The notes below the pieces were generated by a model. The model did no database searches. It saw nothing but the letters and a program-made list of their open reading frames with translations, and was not told the DNA's origin. A DNA stretch of 64,000 nucleotides from Gammaproteobacteria bacterium (GTDB lineage: Bacteria > Pseudomonadota > Gammaproteobacteria > JACKNK01): NCBI GenBank assembly GCA_024234955.1, contig JACKNK010000001.1, positions 372,001 through 436,000 of the forward strand, written 5' to 3'. Shown here one piece after another: positions 8,757 to 17,850 of the stretch. A program made the translations under genes and the position numbers. The stretch's first letter is position 1; the number at the start of each line of letters is the position of its first letter.

Positions 8757-9961
8757 GCAAGTCGGACAACGATCATTCCCAGAACAACCAACGCAAACCA
8801 TTCGTCGGGTTTGCGCTGGATCGAGACACGCTGGAGTCCGTGGTGCAGGCCATAAAAGGCCTGGGCTGGGGGCCGCAGAACGTCCTATATGGCGATGTCG
8901 ACATGGCGGTCACCAATCTCAAGGACGTACCGACACCGCACCGGGTGTTGGTGGATTTGTCCAACAGTGACGACCCCATCGCCGATCTCGGGCAACTCGC
9001 CAATGTCTGTGATCCGGGCACCCAGGTCACCGCCATTGGCACGCATAACGACCTGAATCTGTATCACCGGATCAAGGAATTGGGGGTCACCGAGTATCTG
9101 TTGAAACCCATCGACCCAGTGCAGCTCTCCCTGACCTTGAATCCACCGGAAGTGGTCCGCGACGCGGAAGAATCGGAATGGGGAAATCGCATCATCGCCG
9201 TGGTAGGCGCCGCCGGTGGCGCGGGCACCACCACGGTGGCGACCAGCCTGGCCTGGATGATTGCCCACCATGAGGGCCGCAAGACCGCCCTGCTCGCCCT
9301 CGATCCCTGGTTTGGCACCGCCGCCTTCAACCTCAATCTTGAGCCGGGCAATGCGATGGTCGAGGCGTTGCAGGACCCGACCCGCATCGACTCGCTGTTC
9401 ATCGAGCGCGCCATGGCCGCCGAGAGCGACAACCTGCATGTCCTCAGTTCGGAGCCGGATTTGCGGCAGGCCGCCTCGATCCGTGCCGATTCTGCCGGCA
9501 TCCTGATCCAGCGGCTCGCCCCGGAATTTGATCGCGTGGTGCTGGATCTGCCGCGCTGCAACGCCGGTCTGCTGCAAGGAGGACTTGGCCAGGCGTCGCG
9601 GGTCCTGATCGTTTCGGATCTCTCCATGACGGGGGTTCGCGACAGCGTTCGTCTTGCCGAACTTGCCGAAGCCGTCTCCCCAAATCTGGAGCTGGGCATT
9701 GTGCTCAACCGGGTGGGTGACAAAGGGCGCGGACAGGTCACCGAGAAGCAGTTCCGACGCACCGTCGACCGCCCGGTGTTCGCGGTGTTTCCGGAAGACT
9801 CGAAGACCATGGCCGCCGCACTGTCCGCCGGTGTCGCGGTACCGGCCAACGCCCCGAACTGTGGCATGGTCAAGGCAATCCGGAAGCATTGGCCGGAACT
9901 GACTGGCAGCGAGGCCCGGCACCGCACGCCGTTCTGGCAACGCCTGCGGCGCAGTGCCTGA
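8753..9961 (+). CDS. tadZ: Pilus localisation ATPase CpaE/TadZ
   Basis: A 402-aa protein with an N-terminal receiver-like (atypical response regulator) domain of about 130 residues and a C-terminal ParA/MinD-type ATPase domain. The deviant Walker A is visible as VVGAAGGAGTTTVATSLAW near residues 150-168. Note AGTTT in place of the canonical GKT, so the lysine is missing, as in several TadZ proteins. TadZ/CpaE positions the Tad machine at the pole. It overlaps cpaD by 4 bp. Confidence 0.9.
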   Translation: MSKSDNDHSQNNQRKPFVGFALDRDTLESVVQAIKGLGWGPQNVLYGDVDMAVTNLKDVPTPHRVLVDLSNSDDPIADLGQLANVCDPGTQVTAIGTHNDLNLYHRIKELGVTEYLLKPIDPVQLSLTLNPPEVVRDAEESEWGNRIIAVVGAAGGAGTTTVATSLAWMIAHHEGRKTALLALDPWFGTAAFNLNLEPGNAMVEALQDPTRIDSLFIERAMAAESDNLHVLSSEPDLRQAASIRADSAGILIQRLAPEFDRVVLDLPRCNAGLLQGGLGQASRVLIVSDLSMTGVRDSVRLAELAEAVSPNLELGIVLNRVGDKGRGQVTEKQFRRTVDRPVFAVFPEDSKTMAAALSAGVAVPANAPNCGMVKAIRKHWPELTGSEARHRTPFWQRLRRSA

Positions 9962-9974
9962 ACGGAGGTGTGTC

Positions 9975-10169
9975 ATGACGCCCTATCATCCCGCGCTCGA
10001 ATACCTGATCGCTGTCGACGAGCGCAATCACCTGCACTCGACACCCAAGCCGGTCGAACCGCGTTCGGCGCACACCCAATCGGGTGTCGCCGGGGAGAGG
10101 TCTGAACCCGTCGAGCGCAAGGCGGTACTGACCCTGCGCTGCCCTTATTGCGCCGAGTCGGAGTCCTGA
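9975..10169 (+). CDS. Small 64-aa protein with C-terminal CxxC within the tad operon
   Basis: Not recognised. ATG at 9975 follows a strong GGAGGTG ribosome-binding site. The frame stops 2 bp before the tadA ATG, so it is clearly part of the operon. The middle is polar and low complexity; the C-terminus (VLTLRCPYCAES) carries a CPYC pair that could bind metal or form a disulfide. No membrane segment is evident. It is not a standard tad gene; an accessory factor for TadA/TadZ is possible. Confidence 0.65.
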   Translation: MTPYHPALEYLIAVDERNHLHSTPKPVEPRSAHTQSGVAGERSEPVERKAVLTLRCPYCAESES

Positions 10170-10171
10170 CC

Positions 10172-11611
10172 ATGTTCGGTCGTCGCGACACCAACACCGC
10201 CGTTGCGGACGCACCGGCCGCACGTCCGGTCGCACTTAAATCACCGACGGGCACCGTCCCGGCTGGCCTCGGCCCGGCACCCGGTGGCGAATCCGGGGCG
10301 GACCCCAAGTCGGTATCGAGTGCCACTTCCAGACCGGAGCCCAAGCCGGTCAACAGTATCGTCGAACTGGCCAAAGGCACCATCCAGCCGGTCATCCTGG
10401 AGCGGATCGATCCCGCCGAAGTGGGCCGGATGGACCGTTCCCAGTTGCGCGCGCAAATCGCCAGCGTGGTCGGTGAAATCGCGATCGAGCAGAAACTCAA
10501 GCTCAACGCCAATGAGCAGCAGGTGGTGGTCACCTTGCTGCTGCACGACATGCTGGGGCTCGGCCCGCTCGAGCCGCTGCTCGACGACGAAGCCGTCACC
10601 GACATCATGGTCAACGGCCCGAAACAGATCTATGTGGAGCGGCGCGGCAAGCTCGAATTGACCGATGTCACGTTCCGCGACAACGCGCATGTGATGAACA
10701 TCGCGACCCGTATCGTCAGCCGCATCGGGCGCCGCATCGATGAATCCGTGCCCTTGGTGGATGCGCGCCTGGAGGACGGTTCCCGCGTCAATATCATCAT
10801 CCCGCCGCTGGCCATAGACGGACCGTCCATCTCGATCCGCAAGTTCGCCAAGCAGAAGATCACCCTGGACAAGATGGAGGCGCAGAACAATCTGTCTCCG
10901 GCTATGGGTACGGTATTGCGCATCGCCTCCCGCTGCCGATTGAACATCCTGATTTCCGGCGGTACCGGCTCCGGGAAGACCACCTTGCTCAACGCCATGA
11001 GTCATCTCATCGACGTTGGTGAACGGGTCGTCACCATCGAGGACGCCGCCGAACTGCAACTCCAGCAGCCGCACGTCGTGCGTCTGGAGACCCGTCCCCC
11101 CAACCTGGAAGGCAAGGGCGAAATCACCCAGCGCGATCTGGTCAAGAACTGTCTGCGTATGCGTCCGGATCGCATCATCCTCGGTGAGATACGTGGCGCT
11201 GAGGCGATCGACATGCTTCAGGCGATGAATACCGGCCACGACGGTTCGATGGGCACGGTGCATGCCAACAACCCCCGTGAAGCCCTGACCCGCCTGGAGA
11301 ACATGGTTGCGATGAGCGGTTTCAAACTGCCCACGGACGCGGTGCGCCAGCAGATTTCGTCTGCGGTCCACATGATCGTTCAGGTCAGCCGCATGCGTGA
11401 CGGCAAGCGTCGCATCATCAGCATCACAGAGGTCGTCGGCATGGAAGGCGACATCATCACCACCCAGGAACTGTTTTCCTTCAAGTTCGAAGGGGAGGAT
11501 GCGCAAGGTCATCTGAAAGGTCGCTTCGACGGGCACGGACTGCGCCCCCATTTCTCCGAGCGCGCCGCCTACTTCGGCCTGGAACGCGCGTTGCTCGAGG
11601 CGGCAATGTAA
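10172..11611 (+). CDS. tadA: Tad pilus assembly ATPase TadA/CpaF
   Basis: A 479-aa secretion ATPase of the VirB11/CpaF family that powers Flp pilus assembly. Visible motifs are Walker A ISGGTGSGKTTLLNAM (about residues 270-285), Asp box VVTIEDAAELQL, Walker B RIILGEIRGAEAIDML and the His box HDGSMGTVHANN. The N-terminal 80 residues are a variable, alanine/proline-rich linker. The ATG at 10172 is preferred over an upstream in-frame ATG at 10148, which would lie inside the preceding gene. The stop codon overlaps the tadB start (TAATG). Confidence 0.95.
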   Translation: MFGRRDTNTAVADAPAARPVALKSPTGTVPAGLGPAPGGESGADPKSVSSATSRPEPKPVNSIVELAKGTIQPVILERIDPAEVGRMDRSQLRAQIASVVGEIAIEQKLKLNANEQQVVVTLLLHDMLGLGPLEPLLDDEAVTDIMVNGPKQIYVERRGKLELTDVTFRDNAHVMNIATRIVSRIGRRIDESVPLVDARLEDGSRVNIIIPPLAIDGPSISIRKFAKQKITLDKMEAQNNLSPAMGTVLRIASRCRLNILISGGTGSGKTTLLNAMSHLIDVGERVVTIEDAAELQLQQPHVVRLETRPPNLEGKGEITQRDLVKNCLRMRPDRIILGEIRGAEAIDMLQAMNTGHDGSMGTVHANNPREALTRLENMVAMSGFKLPTDAVRQQISSAVHMIVQVSRMRDGKRRIISITEVVGMEGDIITTQELFSFKFEGEDAQGHLKGRFDGHGLRPHFSERAAYFGLERALLEAAM

Positions 11612-12609
11612 TGCACGCCGCAACCCCCACTGTCTGGCTGATGGCGCTGATTTTCGTCGCGGTATTTGCCGTGATGGCCGCTTTGCTGCTCGCTGTTTTC
11701 AGCAATGGCCGCAGTGGAAAGGTGGTGCAGGAGCGACTCGACAAACTGGTCACCGCGCACGCCGAGAGCCCGGCGCAGGCGCGCCTGATTCAGGAACACG
11801 CGAAAGTCCTGCAACGCGCCGAACCCAGCCTGACCAATCTGCTTGAATCGCTGCTTCCCCGACGCGACATGCTCAAGCAACGTCTGGTTCAGGCGGGATT
11901 GAAAACCACCCCCGGCGCCTATGCGGTGTATGCCCTGCTCGCCGCATGCGGCGGTTTCGTCATCGGCCTGACCGCAATGAAACTCGGTCTGGGCCTGGCG
12001 ATGTTGTTCGGTCTGGGGAGCGGCCTGGTGATTCCCCACCTGATATTGAATCGCAAGATTGCGACCCGCCGCGCCGAACTCCTCGACAAGGTGCCGGATG
12101 CGCTCGACCTGATCGTGCGCAGTCTCAAGGCCGGGCTTCCGATCTCTCAATCCATGCAGGCGGTGGCCCAGGAGCTGAAGGGGCCGCTCGCCGAGGAATT
12201 TCAGGCCATTGTCGATACCACCCGCCTTGGCACCGACATGGAAGACGCCCTCTGGGAGGCCGCTCGGCGAATCGGTCTGCCAGATTTTCGGTTCTTCGCC
12301 ATCAGCATCGCCGTGCAACGTCAGACCGGCGGAAATCTTGCGGAAACCCTGGAAAATCTCGCAGAGATCGTGCGCAAACGACGTGGTCTGCATCTGAAGA
12401 TTCGCGCCCTGTCCTCGGAAGCGCGCGCCTCCGCATACATCATCGGTTCCCTCCCCTTCATCATGGTCGCACTGCTGTACGTGCTGAACCGGGATTACAT
12501 CATGACGCTGTTCACCGATCCCCGTGGCCACACGCTGCTATGGGTGGCTGCCGGGATGCTGACCATCGGCGCGCTGGTGATGCGTAAGATGGTGCGGTTC
12601 GACATCTGA
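11611..12609 (+). CDS. tadB: Tad inner-membrane platform protein TadB
   Basis: A 332-aa membrane protein of the T2SF (GspF-like) family. It has N-terminal membrane segments, a cytoplasmic helical domain (LDKVPDALDLIVRSLKAGLPISQSM, residues ~150-175; RRIGLPDFRFFAISIAVQRQTGGNLAETL) and C-terminal helices. It forms the inner-membrane platform with TadC. Start and stop overlap the neighbours by 1 bp (TAATG, TGATG), indicating tight translational coupling. Confidence 0.94.
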   Translation: MHAATPTVWLMALIFVAVFAVMAALLLAVFSNGRSGKVVQERLDKLVTAHAESPAQARLIQEHAKVLQRAEPSLTNLLESLLPRRDMLKQRLVQAGLKTTPGAYAVYALLAACGGFVIGLTAMKLGLGLAMLFGLGSGLVIPHLILNRKIATRRAELLDKVPDALDLIVRSLKAGLPISQSMQAVAQELKGPLAEEFQAIVDTTRLGTDMEDALWEAARRIGLPDFRFFAISIAVQRQTGGNLAETLENLAEIVRKRRGLHLKIRALSSEARASAYIIGSLPFIMVALLYVLNRDYIMTLFTDPRGHTLLWVAAGMLTIGALVMRKMVRFDI

Positions 12610-13562
12610 TGGATACCTTCAGCAGCCCGACCCTGATCTCCCTGTCTGCCGCCAGCGCAGGCTTCCTGCTGGTTCTGGTCATCTGGCAAGGCGTGCTCGT
12701 GCCCTGGGCAAGCCGACAACGCCTGAAGGACCTAGAGAAGCGCCGGCGTGGGTTGAAACAGCAGCGCACCGCCAGCCCGACCCGCCACAAACCGTTCGCA
12801 CTGGGGCTGTCACTGATGCGTCGTGCCACGGATCGGTTGAACCTGATGAGCAGCGAACTGGCCCAGGAAGCCGGAAAACGGCTGTCTCAGGCGGGGTGGC
12901 GCAGTCGCGACGCCTTGGTGGTCTATCTGTTCGCGCGCCTGGTCTTGCCCTTCGTGCTGGGCGGACTGTCGCTGGCCGCCAGCAATCTGGGCGACAACCC
13001 GGATCAGACCCTGCTGGATGTCCTGTTGTTTGCGCTTCCTCCGGTCCTGCTCGGCGCCTACCTTCCTGAATTGCCGCTACGTCGGGCGATCCGCCTGCGC
13101 CAGGACAGCATCGCCAAATCCCTGCCGGACGGGCTCGATCTGCTGGTGGTCTGCGCCCAGGCCGGTCTAAGCATGGATGCCGCCCTGGACCGTGTCGCCC
13201 GGGAAATGCAGGACGGCGCCCCGGAACTGGCCGACGAGCTCCGATTGACGGTGCTTGAGCTCGGATTTCTGCCGGAACGTCGCAAAGCCCTGACCAACCT
13301 CGCCTCACGTACCGGCGTGGTGCAAATGGAAAGCGTCGTCAACACGCTCCTGCAGAGCGAGCATTACGGAACCCCGCTGGCGCAGTCCCTGCGCGTCCTC
13401 GCTGCGGAATACCGCAATCAACGGCTGATGAAGGCGGAAGAAAAGGCAGCGCGGCTGCCCGCGATCATGACCGTGCCAATGATCCTGTTCATCCTGCCGG
13501 TGCTGTTCGTCGTATTGCTGGGCCCGGCGATCATCAATGCGATGGACGCCTTCGCCAAATAA
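12609..13562 (+). CDS. tadC: Tad inner-membrane platform protein TadC
   Basis: A 317-aa T2SF-family membrane protein, paralogous to TadB. The core segment LPDGLDLLVVCAQAGLSMDAALDRVAREM lies near residues 170-200, with RTGVVQMESVVNTLLQSEHYGTPLAQSLRVLA further on. It ends the visible Tad operon. A hairpin-terminator follows 30 bp downstream, and the next gene is an unrelated rhodanese, so tadD and the tadE/F/G minor pilin genes are absent here. Confidence 0.94.
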   Translation: MDTFSSPTLISLSAASAGFLLVLVIWQGVLVPWASRQRLKDLEKRRRGLKQQRTASPTRHKPFALGLSLMRRATDRLNLMSSELAQEAGKRLSQAGWRSRDALVVYLFARLVLPFVLGGLSLAASNLGDNPDQTLLDVLLFALPPVLLGAYLPELPLRRAIRLRQDSIAKSLPDGLDLLVVCAQAGLSMDAALDRVAREMQDGAPELADELRLTVLELGFLPERRKALTNLASRTGVVQMESVVNTLLQSEHYGTPLAQSLRVLAAEYRNQRLMKAEEKAARLPAIMTVPMILFILPVLFVVLLGPAIINAMDAFAK

Positions 13563-13594
13563 AGACCGTCTGACCTGTTTCACCCGGAGATAGG

Positions 13595-13625
13595 AAAAAA
13601 GCCGGTCATCTGACCTGCCTTTTTT
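13595..13625 (+). terminator. Rho-independent terminator after tadC
   Basis: An inner GGTC/GACC stem is extended by an A6-G run pairing with CCTTTTTT. It lies 33-63 bp after the tadC stop and marks the end of the Tad operon. The rest of the gap to 13853 (about 230 bp) shows only short imperfect dyads and no gene I can support. Confidence 0.65.
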
Positions 13626-13853
13626 GGAACACGAGTGCTGATCACGCGCTGTTAACGCGCAGTTGAGGTTCTTGATCGACACGCTCAGTGCCCCAGCATC
13701 GCGATAACCACGCTGATCGCCGTGACCGTTCCCGGCAGAGGTGATCAACTCACCACCCTGGTGTGATGCCAGGTCAGCCACATGGGAACCTCATCAATCA
13801 GACCGTGCTAATGTTTCTGGTTTCCCGAACGATCCTCATTTGGTCCGCACGCG

Positions 13854-14321
13854 ATGAAACGTTTCACTGAAATCGTCAACGAGCACATCCCCCACATCCA
13901 GGAGCTGTTCCCTTGGGACCTGGACGCCCGGATTCAGGAAGGCAACGACCTGCTGCTTGTGGACATCCGCGAGCCCTATGAATTCGATGCGATGCATATC
14001 GACGGTTCGATCAATGTGCCGCGTGGGATTCTGGAGACCGCCTGCGAATACAACTATGAAGAAACCGTGCCCGAACTGGTCGAGGCGCGGGAACGCGAGG
14101 TCGTGGTGATCTGCCGTTCCGGCAATCGCAGCGTGCTCGGTGCCTACATGATGCAGTTGATGGGCTACCGGAAAGTCGCTTCCCTGAAGACCGGGTTACG
14201 TGGATGGAACGATTTCGAACTCCCCATGCGCGACAAGGATGGGGGCGAAGTGGACATCGATGACGCCGACGATTACTTCACCCCCAAGCTCCGCCCGGAG
14301 CAGATGGCTCCGGCGAGCTGA
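13854..14321 (+). CDS. Rhodanese-like domain protein
   Basis: A 155-aa single-domain rhodanese. The aspartate region (DLLLVDIREPYEFDAMHI) and the catalytic cysteine loop CRSGNRS (VVVICRSGNRSVLGAYMM, Cys near residue 85) are intact, so it could transfer sulfane sulfur from thiosulfate or a persulfide. The C-terminal tail is acidic (DKDGGEVDIDDADDYF). No signal peptide is seen, so it should be cytoplasmic. In a sulfur oxidiser a role in sulfur trafficking is plausible, but the neighbours do not prove it. Confidence 0.88.
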   Translation: MKRFTEIVNEHIPHIQELFPWDLDARIQEGNDLLLVDIREPYEFDAMHIDGSINVPRGILETACEYNYEETVPELVEAREREVVVICRSGNRSVLGAYMMQLMGYRKVASLKTGLRGWNDFELPMRDKDGGEVDIDDADDYFTPKLRPEQMAPAS

Positions 14322-14330
14322 ACCGGGTTA

Positions 14331-14798
14331 TTACCAGCCGGCCTTGACCAGATCCAGGACATGCTGGGCGTGCCCGCGCGGGGCAACGCCATAAAGGGCA
14401 TGACGGATGTTGCCCTGCTTGTCGATGATGAACGTGGAGCGGTTCACGCCCCAACGCTTGATGCCGTCGCGTTCCTTTTCGACCCAGACGCCGTAGGCCT
14501 CGATTGCGTCACGCTCCATATCCACCAGCAGGGTCACGCTGAGGCCGTATTTGACCGCGAACGCAGCATGACTGACGCAGTCATCCGGGCTGATCCCGAA
14601 CACCACCGTATCAAGGGCATCGAAGTCATCCTGCATACCCGTGAAATCCTGCGCCTCGATGGTGCAGCCGGGGGTGTCATCCTTGGGATAGAAATACAGC
14701 ACGACGTTCTTGTTGCCCTGCAACGTGCTTAGCGTGACCGGGGTCATGTCGGCATCCAGCAGGGTGAAATCGGGCGCAGCGTCACCAGCGTTGAGCAT
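14331..14798 (-). CDS. bcp: Peroxiredoxin of the BCP/PrxQ family
   Basis: A 155-aa thiol peroxidase. The peroxidatic cysteine is Cys45 in YPKDDTPGCTIEAQDF. In E. coli BCP the resolving cysteine lies five residues later; here that position is Gln50. The only other cysteine is Cys74 in SPDDCVSHAAF, so the enzyme would work as a 1-Cys type or with an alternative resolving residue. It reduces hydroperoxides using thioredoxin or another thiol. It is convergent with the rhodanese gene, 9 bp away. Confidence 0.92.
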   Translation of the reverse strand: MLNAGDAAPDFTLLDADMTPVTLSTLQGNKNVVLYFYPKDDTPGCTIEAQDFTGMQDDFDALDTVVFGISPDDCVSHAAFAVKYGLSVTLLVDMERDAIEAYGVWVEKERDGIKRWGVNRSTFIIDKQGNIRHALYGVAPRGHAQHVLDLVKAGW

Positions 14799-14913
14799 GT
14801 TGGTCGAGCCTCATTTTCTGAATTTGGGAATATTGTGGCTGTGGGCATTAAAGCACAGCGACACGTCCGCTGAAGTCGCCTTCCCGGGGCGGGAATACGC
14901 TTAGAATGCGGCG

Positions 14914-15978
14914 ATGAGCCTTCAATATGAACATATCGTCCGTCTCGGTTTCGAAGCTGCCCGCCAATTGCCGGATCGTAATCATCCGGACAATGGCTTG
15001 CGGCACGCCGGACACAGCTTCGCCCTGACCGTGATCACGCCCATGCAACGCGAATACGGAGACGGGCCGCGTTGCGCACCGAGCCTGATCGCGCTGCGCG
15101 AACATGTTTGCGATGTCCTGCGCGAAATTGACTACGGTCTGCTGAACGAACGGCTGACCGAGCCGAACGATGTCGCCCTGCTCGACTGGTTGCGCCAACG
15201 TCTGCGCCTGGACCCGGACACTGTCCTGCTGCTGTGCTCTGCGCCGAGACAGGGGGCAAGCACGGATGAATATCTTGATCTGGTATGGCGTCGTTTCCGG
15301 TTTGAAGCGGCACATCGGCTGCCCAATGTCCCGGAAGGGCATCAATGCGGACGCATGCATGGACACGGCTTTGAGGTCACCGTGAGTTGCCGGCTGGATG
15401 CGCAGGATCCCGGGCTGCTCGATGCCGCCATCTGCCGGGCCTGGACACCCTTGGCGGCGCAACTCGATCATCATTGCCTCAACGATATTGCCGGTCTGCA
15501 CAACCCAACCAGCGAGGTCATTGCTGCTTGGCTCTGGCCTCAACTTCACGCGCTGTTGCCCGGTCTGCATGAAGTGGCGGTTCAGGAGACCGACACCGCC
15601 GGGTGCCGATTCGATGGCAACACCTTCCGCATCTGGAAAGACCAGCGATTTGAGAGCGCCGTGGTGCTCGCCGAGGCCGAACCCGGAGATCCGCGCAGGC
15701 AGTTGCACGGGCACAGTTACCACTTGCGTCTGGGACTGAGTGCGCCCCTGGATCAGGTGTACGGCTGGACTGTGGATTTCGGTGACGTGAAGACCTTGTT
15801 CAACCCGATCTACAAACGTCTCGATCATCATACGTTGAACAACTTACCCGGGGCGGAGAGCGGCGACATCTGTGCCCTGCTCGCGATGATTCAAGCGCAG
15901 GCGGGGCACTTGCTTCCGCAATTGGAAAGTATCGAGCTGATGGAAACGCCCGAGATGGGTGCGCGGGTGCGTTGGTAA
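14914..15978 (+). CDS. Triple-domain 6-pyruvoyl-tetrahydropterin synthase/QueD-like fusion
   Basis: A 354-aa protein, about three times a normal QueD (~120 aa). I see three repeats of the T-fold domain. Domain 1 (1-112) has FEAARQLPD and RHAGHSF. Domain 2 (~125-240) has the best active site: FRFEAAHRLP, the cysteine in GHQCGRMHGHGF, then LDHHCLND and VQETDTAG. Domain 3 (~243-354) has HGHSYHLRLG, VDFGDVK, LDHHTLNN and ELMETPE, but lost its first histidine. QueD makes 6-carboxy-tetrahydropterin for queuosine; PTPS makes tetrahydropterin. The fusion probably folds as an intrachain T-fold assembly with one full zinc site. The substrate is uncertain. Confidence 0.82.
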   Translation: MSLQYEHIVRLGFEAARQLPDRNHPDNGLRHAGHSFALTVITPMQREYGDGPRCAPSLIALREHVCDVLREIDYGLLNERLTEPNDVALLDWLRQRLRLDPDTVLLLCSAPRQGASTDEYLDLVWRRFRFEAAHRLPNVPEGHQCGRMHGHGFEVTVSCRLDAQDPGLLDAAICRAWTPLAAQLDHHCLNDIAGLHNPTSEVIAAWLWPQLHALLPGLHEVAVQETDTAGCRFDGNTFRIWKDQRFESAVVLAEAEPGDPRRQLHGHSYHLRLGLSAPLDQVYGWTVDFGDVKTLFNPIYKRLDHHTLNNLPGAESGDICALLAMIQAQAGHLLPQLESIELMETPEMGARVRW

Positions 15979-15997
15979 CGACGACCCATCCACTCTT

Positions 15998-16864
15998 TCA
16001 TCCCGCCAACACCACGATTGCCGCGCCAGCGACCATGATCGCGCCTGCGATGATCCGCCTTGGCCCGGCCTCCTCACCCAACCAGATCACCCCGATCAAC
16101 ACCCCCCAAAGCAAACTGGTACGTTTGACCGCGATCATGCTCGCCACTTCGATCAGACGGAGTGCGGCGAAGTGCAGGACCACCATCGCGCCCATCGCCC
16201 CGGATACCAGCCACAACGTTCGTGGCCCACGCCACATCACCCGCCAGACCGCGATGCCGCGCAACCCATTCCAGGCCAGGATCGTGAACGCCACGAAGCT
16301 CAGATAGAAGGCCCCGAAGAACACCCCATCGGTGTGTCGCACCGCGCCCCGTGTGGTGACCGCCGTGATCGAATACAACATGGCCACGCTGAGCATGAGA
16401 CGCGCACCGCGCTGCTCGAATACGGCTTTCACCACGTTGCGCGGATGTCGCTGCCGATCCGAGTTCAATATCCAGGAGCCCAACACCACCAGGGCGATAC
16501 CGGCAAAGCCTTCGGTCGATACGTGCTCCTCCAGCAGCAACCAGCCGGTCAGCGCGACGAACACCGGTGTGAACGCCATATAAGGCAAGGTCAGCGATAA
16601 GGGCCCCTCGTGGAGGGCCCTGACGTAAAGGTGCATTGCAAACACCTCCACTGGCAGGGACACCAGTACCCAAGGCATGAATTCACCCCAGGCAGGTTGT
16701 TCAGGCAGGCTTGCATAGGCCAATGGCGCCAGCATCATCCCCGGCAGCGCGAGTCTTATGAAGACCCGTTCGTTGTCGCCCAGTTTGCTCAACCAGACCT
16801 TGGTGCCGACATCCGCGAACGCCAGGCTGATCGCACACAGCAGGGTCAGGCCCAGCCACGCCAT
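15998..16864 (-). CDS. EamA/DMT-superfamily transporter
   Basis: A 288-aa membrane protein with about ten hydrophobic segments in two EamA repeats (e.g. LPYMAFTPVFVALTGWLLLEEHVSTEGFAGIALVVLG near residues 92-128 and LLWGVLIGVIWLGEEAGPRRIIAGAIMVAGAAIVVL at the C-terminus). Such proteins export or import small metabolites. The substrate is unknown. It lies between the convergent pterin-synthase fusion and tatD, both without obvious links to transport. Confidence 0.85.
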   Translation of the reverse strand: MAWLGLTLLCAISLAFADVGTKVWLSKLGDNERVFIRLALPGMMLAPLAYASLPEQPAWGEFMPWVLVSLPVEVFAMHLYVRALHEGPLSLTLPYMAFTPVFVALTGWLLLEEHVSTEGFAGIALVVLGSWILNSDRQRHPRNVVKAVFEQRGARLMLSVAMLYSITAVTTRGAVRHTDGVFFGAFYLSFVAFTILAWNGLRGIAVWRVMWRGPRTLWLVSGAMGAMVVLHFAALRLIEVASMIAVKRTSLLWGVLIGVIWLGEEAGPRRIIAGAIMVAGAAIVVLAG

Positions 16865-16910
16865 CAGCGCGACGCCGGAAACTGTCGGTCAGACCACCTG
16901 CTCGCGGTCC

Positions 16911-17729
16911 TCAAGCGACCCGCGCGAACAGGCGATGGAAATTCTCGGTGGTGGCGCGTGCAATGTTCTCGACCGAATCGCCGCGCAATTCCGCAATATG
17001 CTCGGCGACGAAGCGCGTGTAGCCCGGTTCATTCTGACGACCGCGCAAGGGGATGGGCGCGAGATAGGGGGAATCGGTCTCGACCAACATGCGATCGAGC
17101 GGCACCCGCTTGGCCACTTCCTTGAGTTCCTGAGCGCTGTTGAAGGTGACGATGCCGGAGAACGAGATGTAAAAGCCGATGTCCAGCGCACGCTGCGCGG
17201 TTTCCCAATCCTCGGCAAAGCAATGCATCACCCCGCCGGCATCCCGTGCATTCTCCTCCTCGAGTATCTGCAAGGTATCGGCGCGCGCCTCTCGGGTGTG
17301 GATGATGAGCGGCAACCGAGTCGCCTTGGCGGCGGCAATATGACGGCGGAAACGATCATGCTGCCAATCGAGATTGCCCTCGCTGCGGAAATAATCGAGA
17401 CCGGTTTCACCGATCGCGACGACTTTCGGATGTGCCGCCAGTTCGATCAACTCCTGGACGCTTGGATCGTGGCCTTGATCGTGATTCGGATGCACGCCGA
17501 CCGATGCCGTCACGCGATCGTGCGCTTCGACAATACGCATCATTTCCGGCCAGTCTTCCAGATTTACGGCCACGCACAGCATCTGCCTGACCCCCAAGTC
17601 GCTCGCGGTCGCCATGACCTGATTCATGCCGTCGGCATGCTGATCGAGCTTGAGCATGTCCAGATGACAATGCGAGTCCACCAAGGTGTGCTGCAAAGGA
17701 GGCAATTCGGGAAGCGGCTTGTGACCCAT
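16911..17729 (-). CDS. tatD: TatD-family metal-dependent hydrolase (DNase)
   Basis: A 272-aa TIM-barrel hydrolase of the TatD family. Metal ligands are visible in VDSHCHLDM (residues 17-25), GETGLDYFR, PLIIHTREA, GGVMHCFAEDW and ETDSPYLAP. Members (TatD, YcfH, YjjV) are magnesium-dependent 3'-5' DNases linked to repair and oxidative-stress tolerance; this one has the length and motif spacing of YcfH. The N-terminal extension of about 15 residues before the HxH motif is unusual but small. Confidence 0.9.
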   Translation of the reverse strand: MGHKPLPELPPLQHTLVDSHCHLDMLKLDQHADGMNQVMATASDLGVRQMLCVAVNLEDWPEMMRIVEAHDRVTASVGVHPNHDQGHDPSVQELIELAAHPKVVAIGETGLDYFRSEGNLDWQHDRFRRHIAAAKATRLPLIIHTREARADTLQILEEENARDAGGVMHCFAEDWETAQRALDIGFYISFSGIVTFNSAQELKEVAKRVPLDRMLVETDSPYLAPIPLRGRQNEPGYTRFVAEHIAELRGDSVENIARATTENFHRLFARVA

Positions 17730-17850
17730 GACGATGATCCGGGACGAAATGAGCGAACTGCGATTCTAAACAATGCGAAGGGCACCCACGGTTGAACCTT
17801 GCCGGGAATTCGCATCCAATCTCCCACGGAATTTCCTGGGAACCTCAACC

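Noticed and set aside
13563..13853. Possible tadD or small gene after tadC
   Set aside because: The gap holds a terminator and short dyads only; no frame has a start signal or recognisable product.
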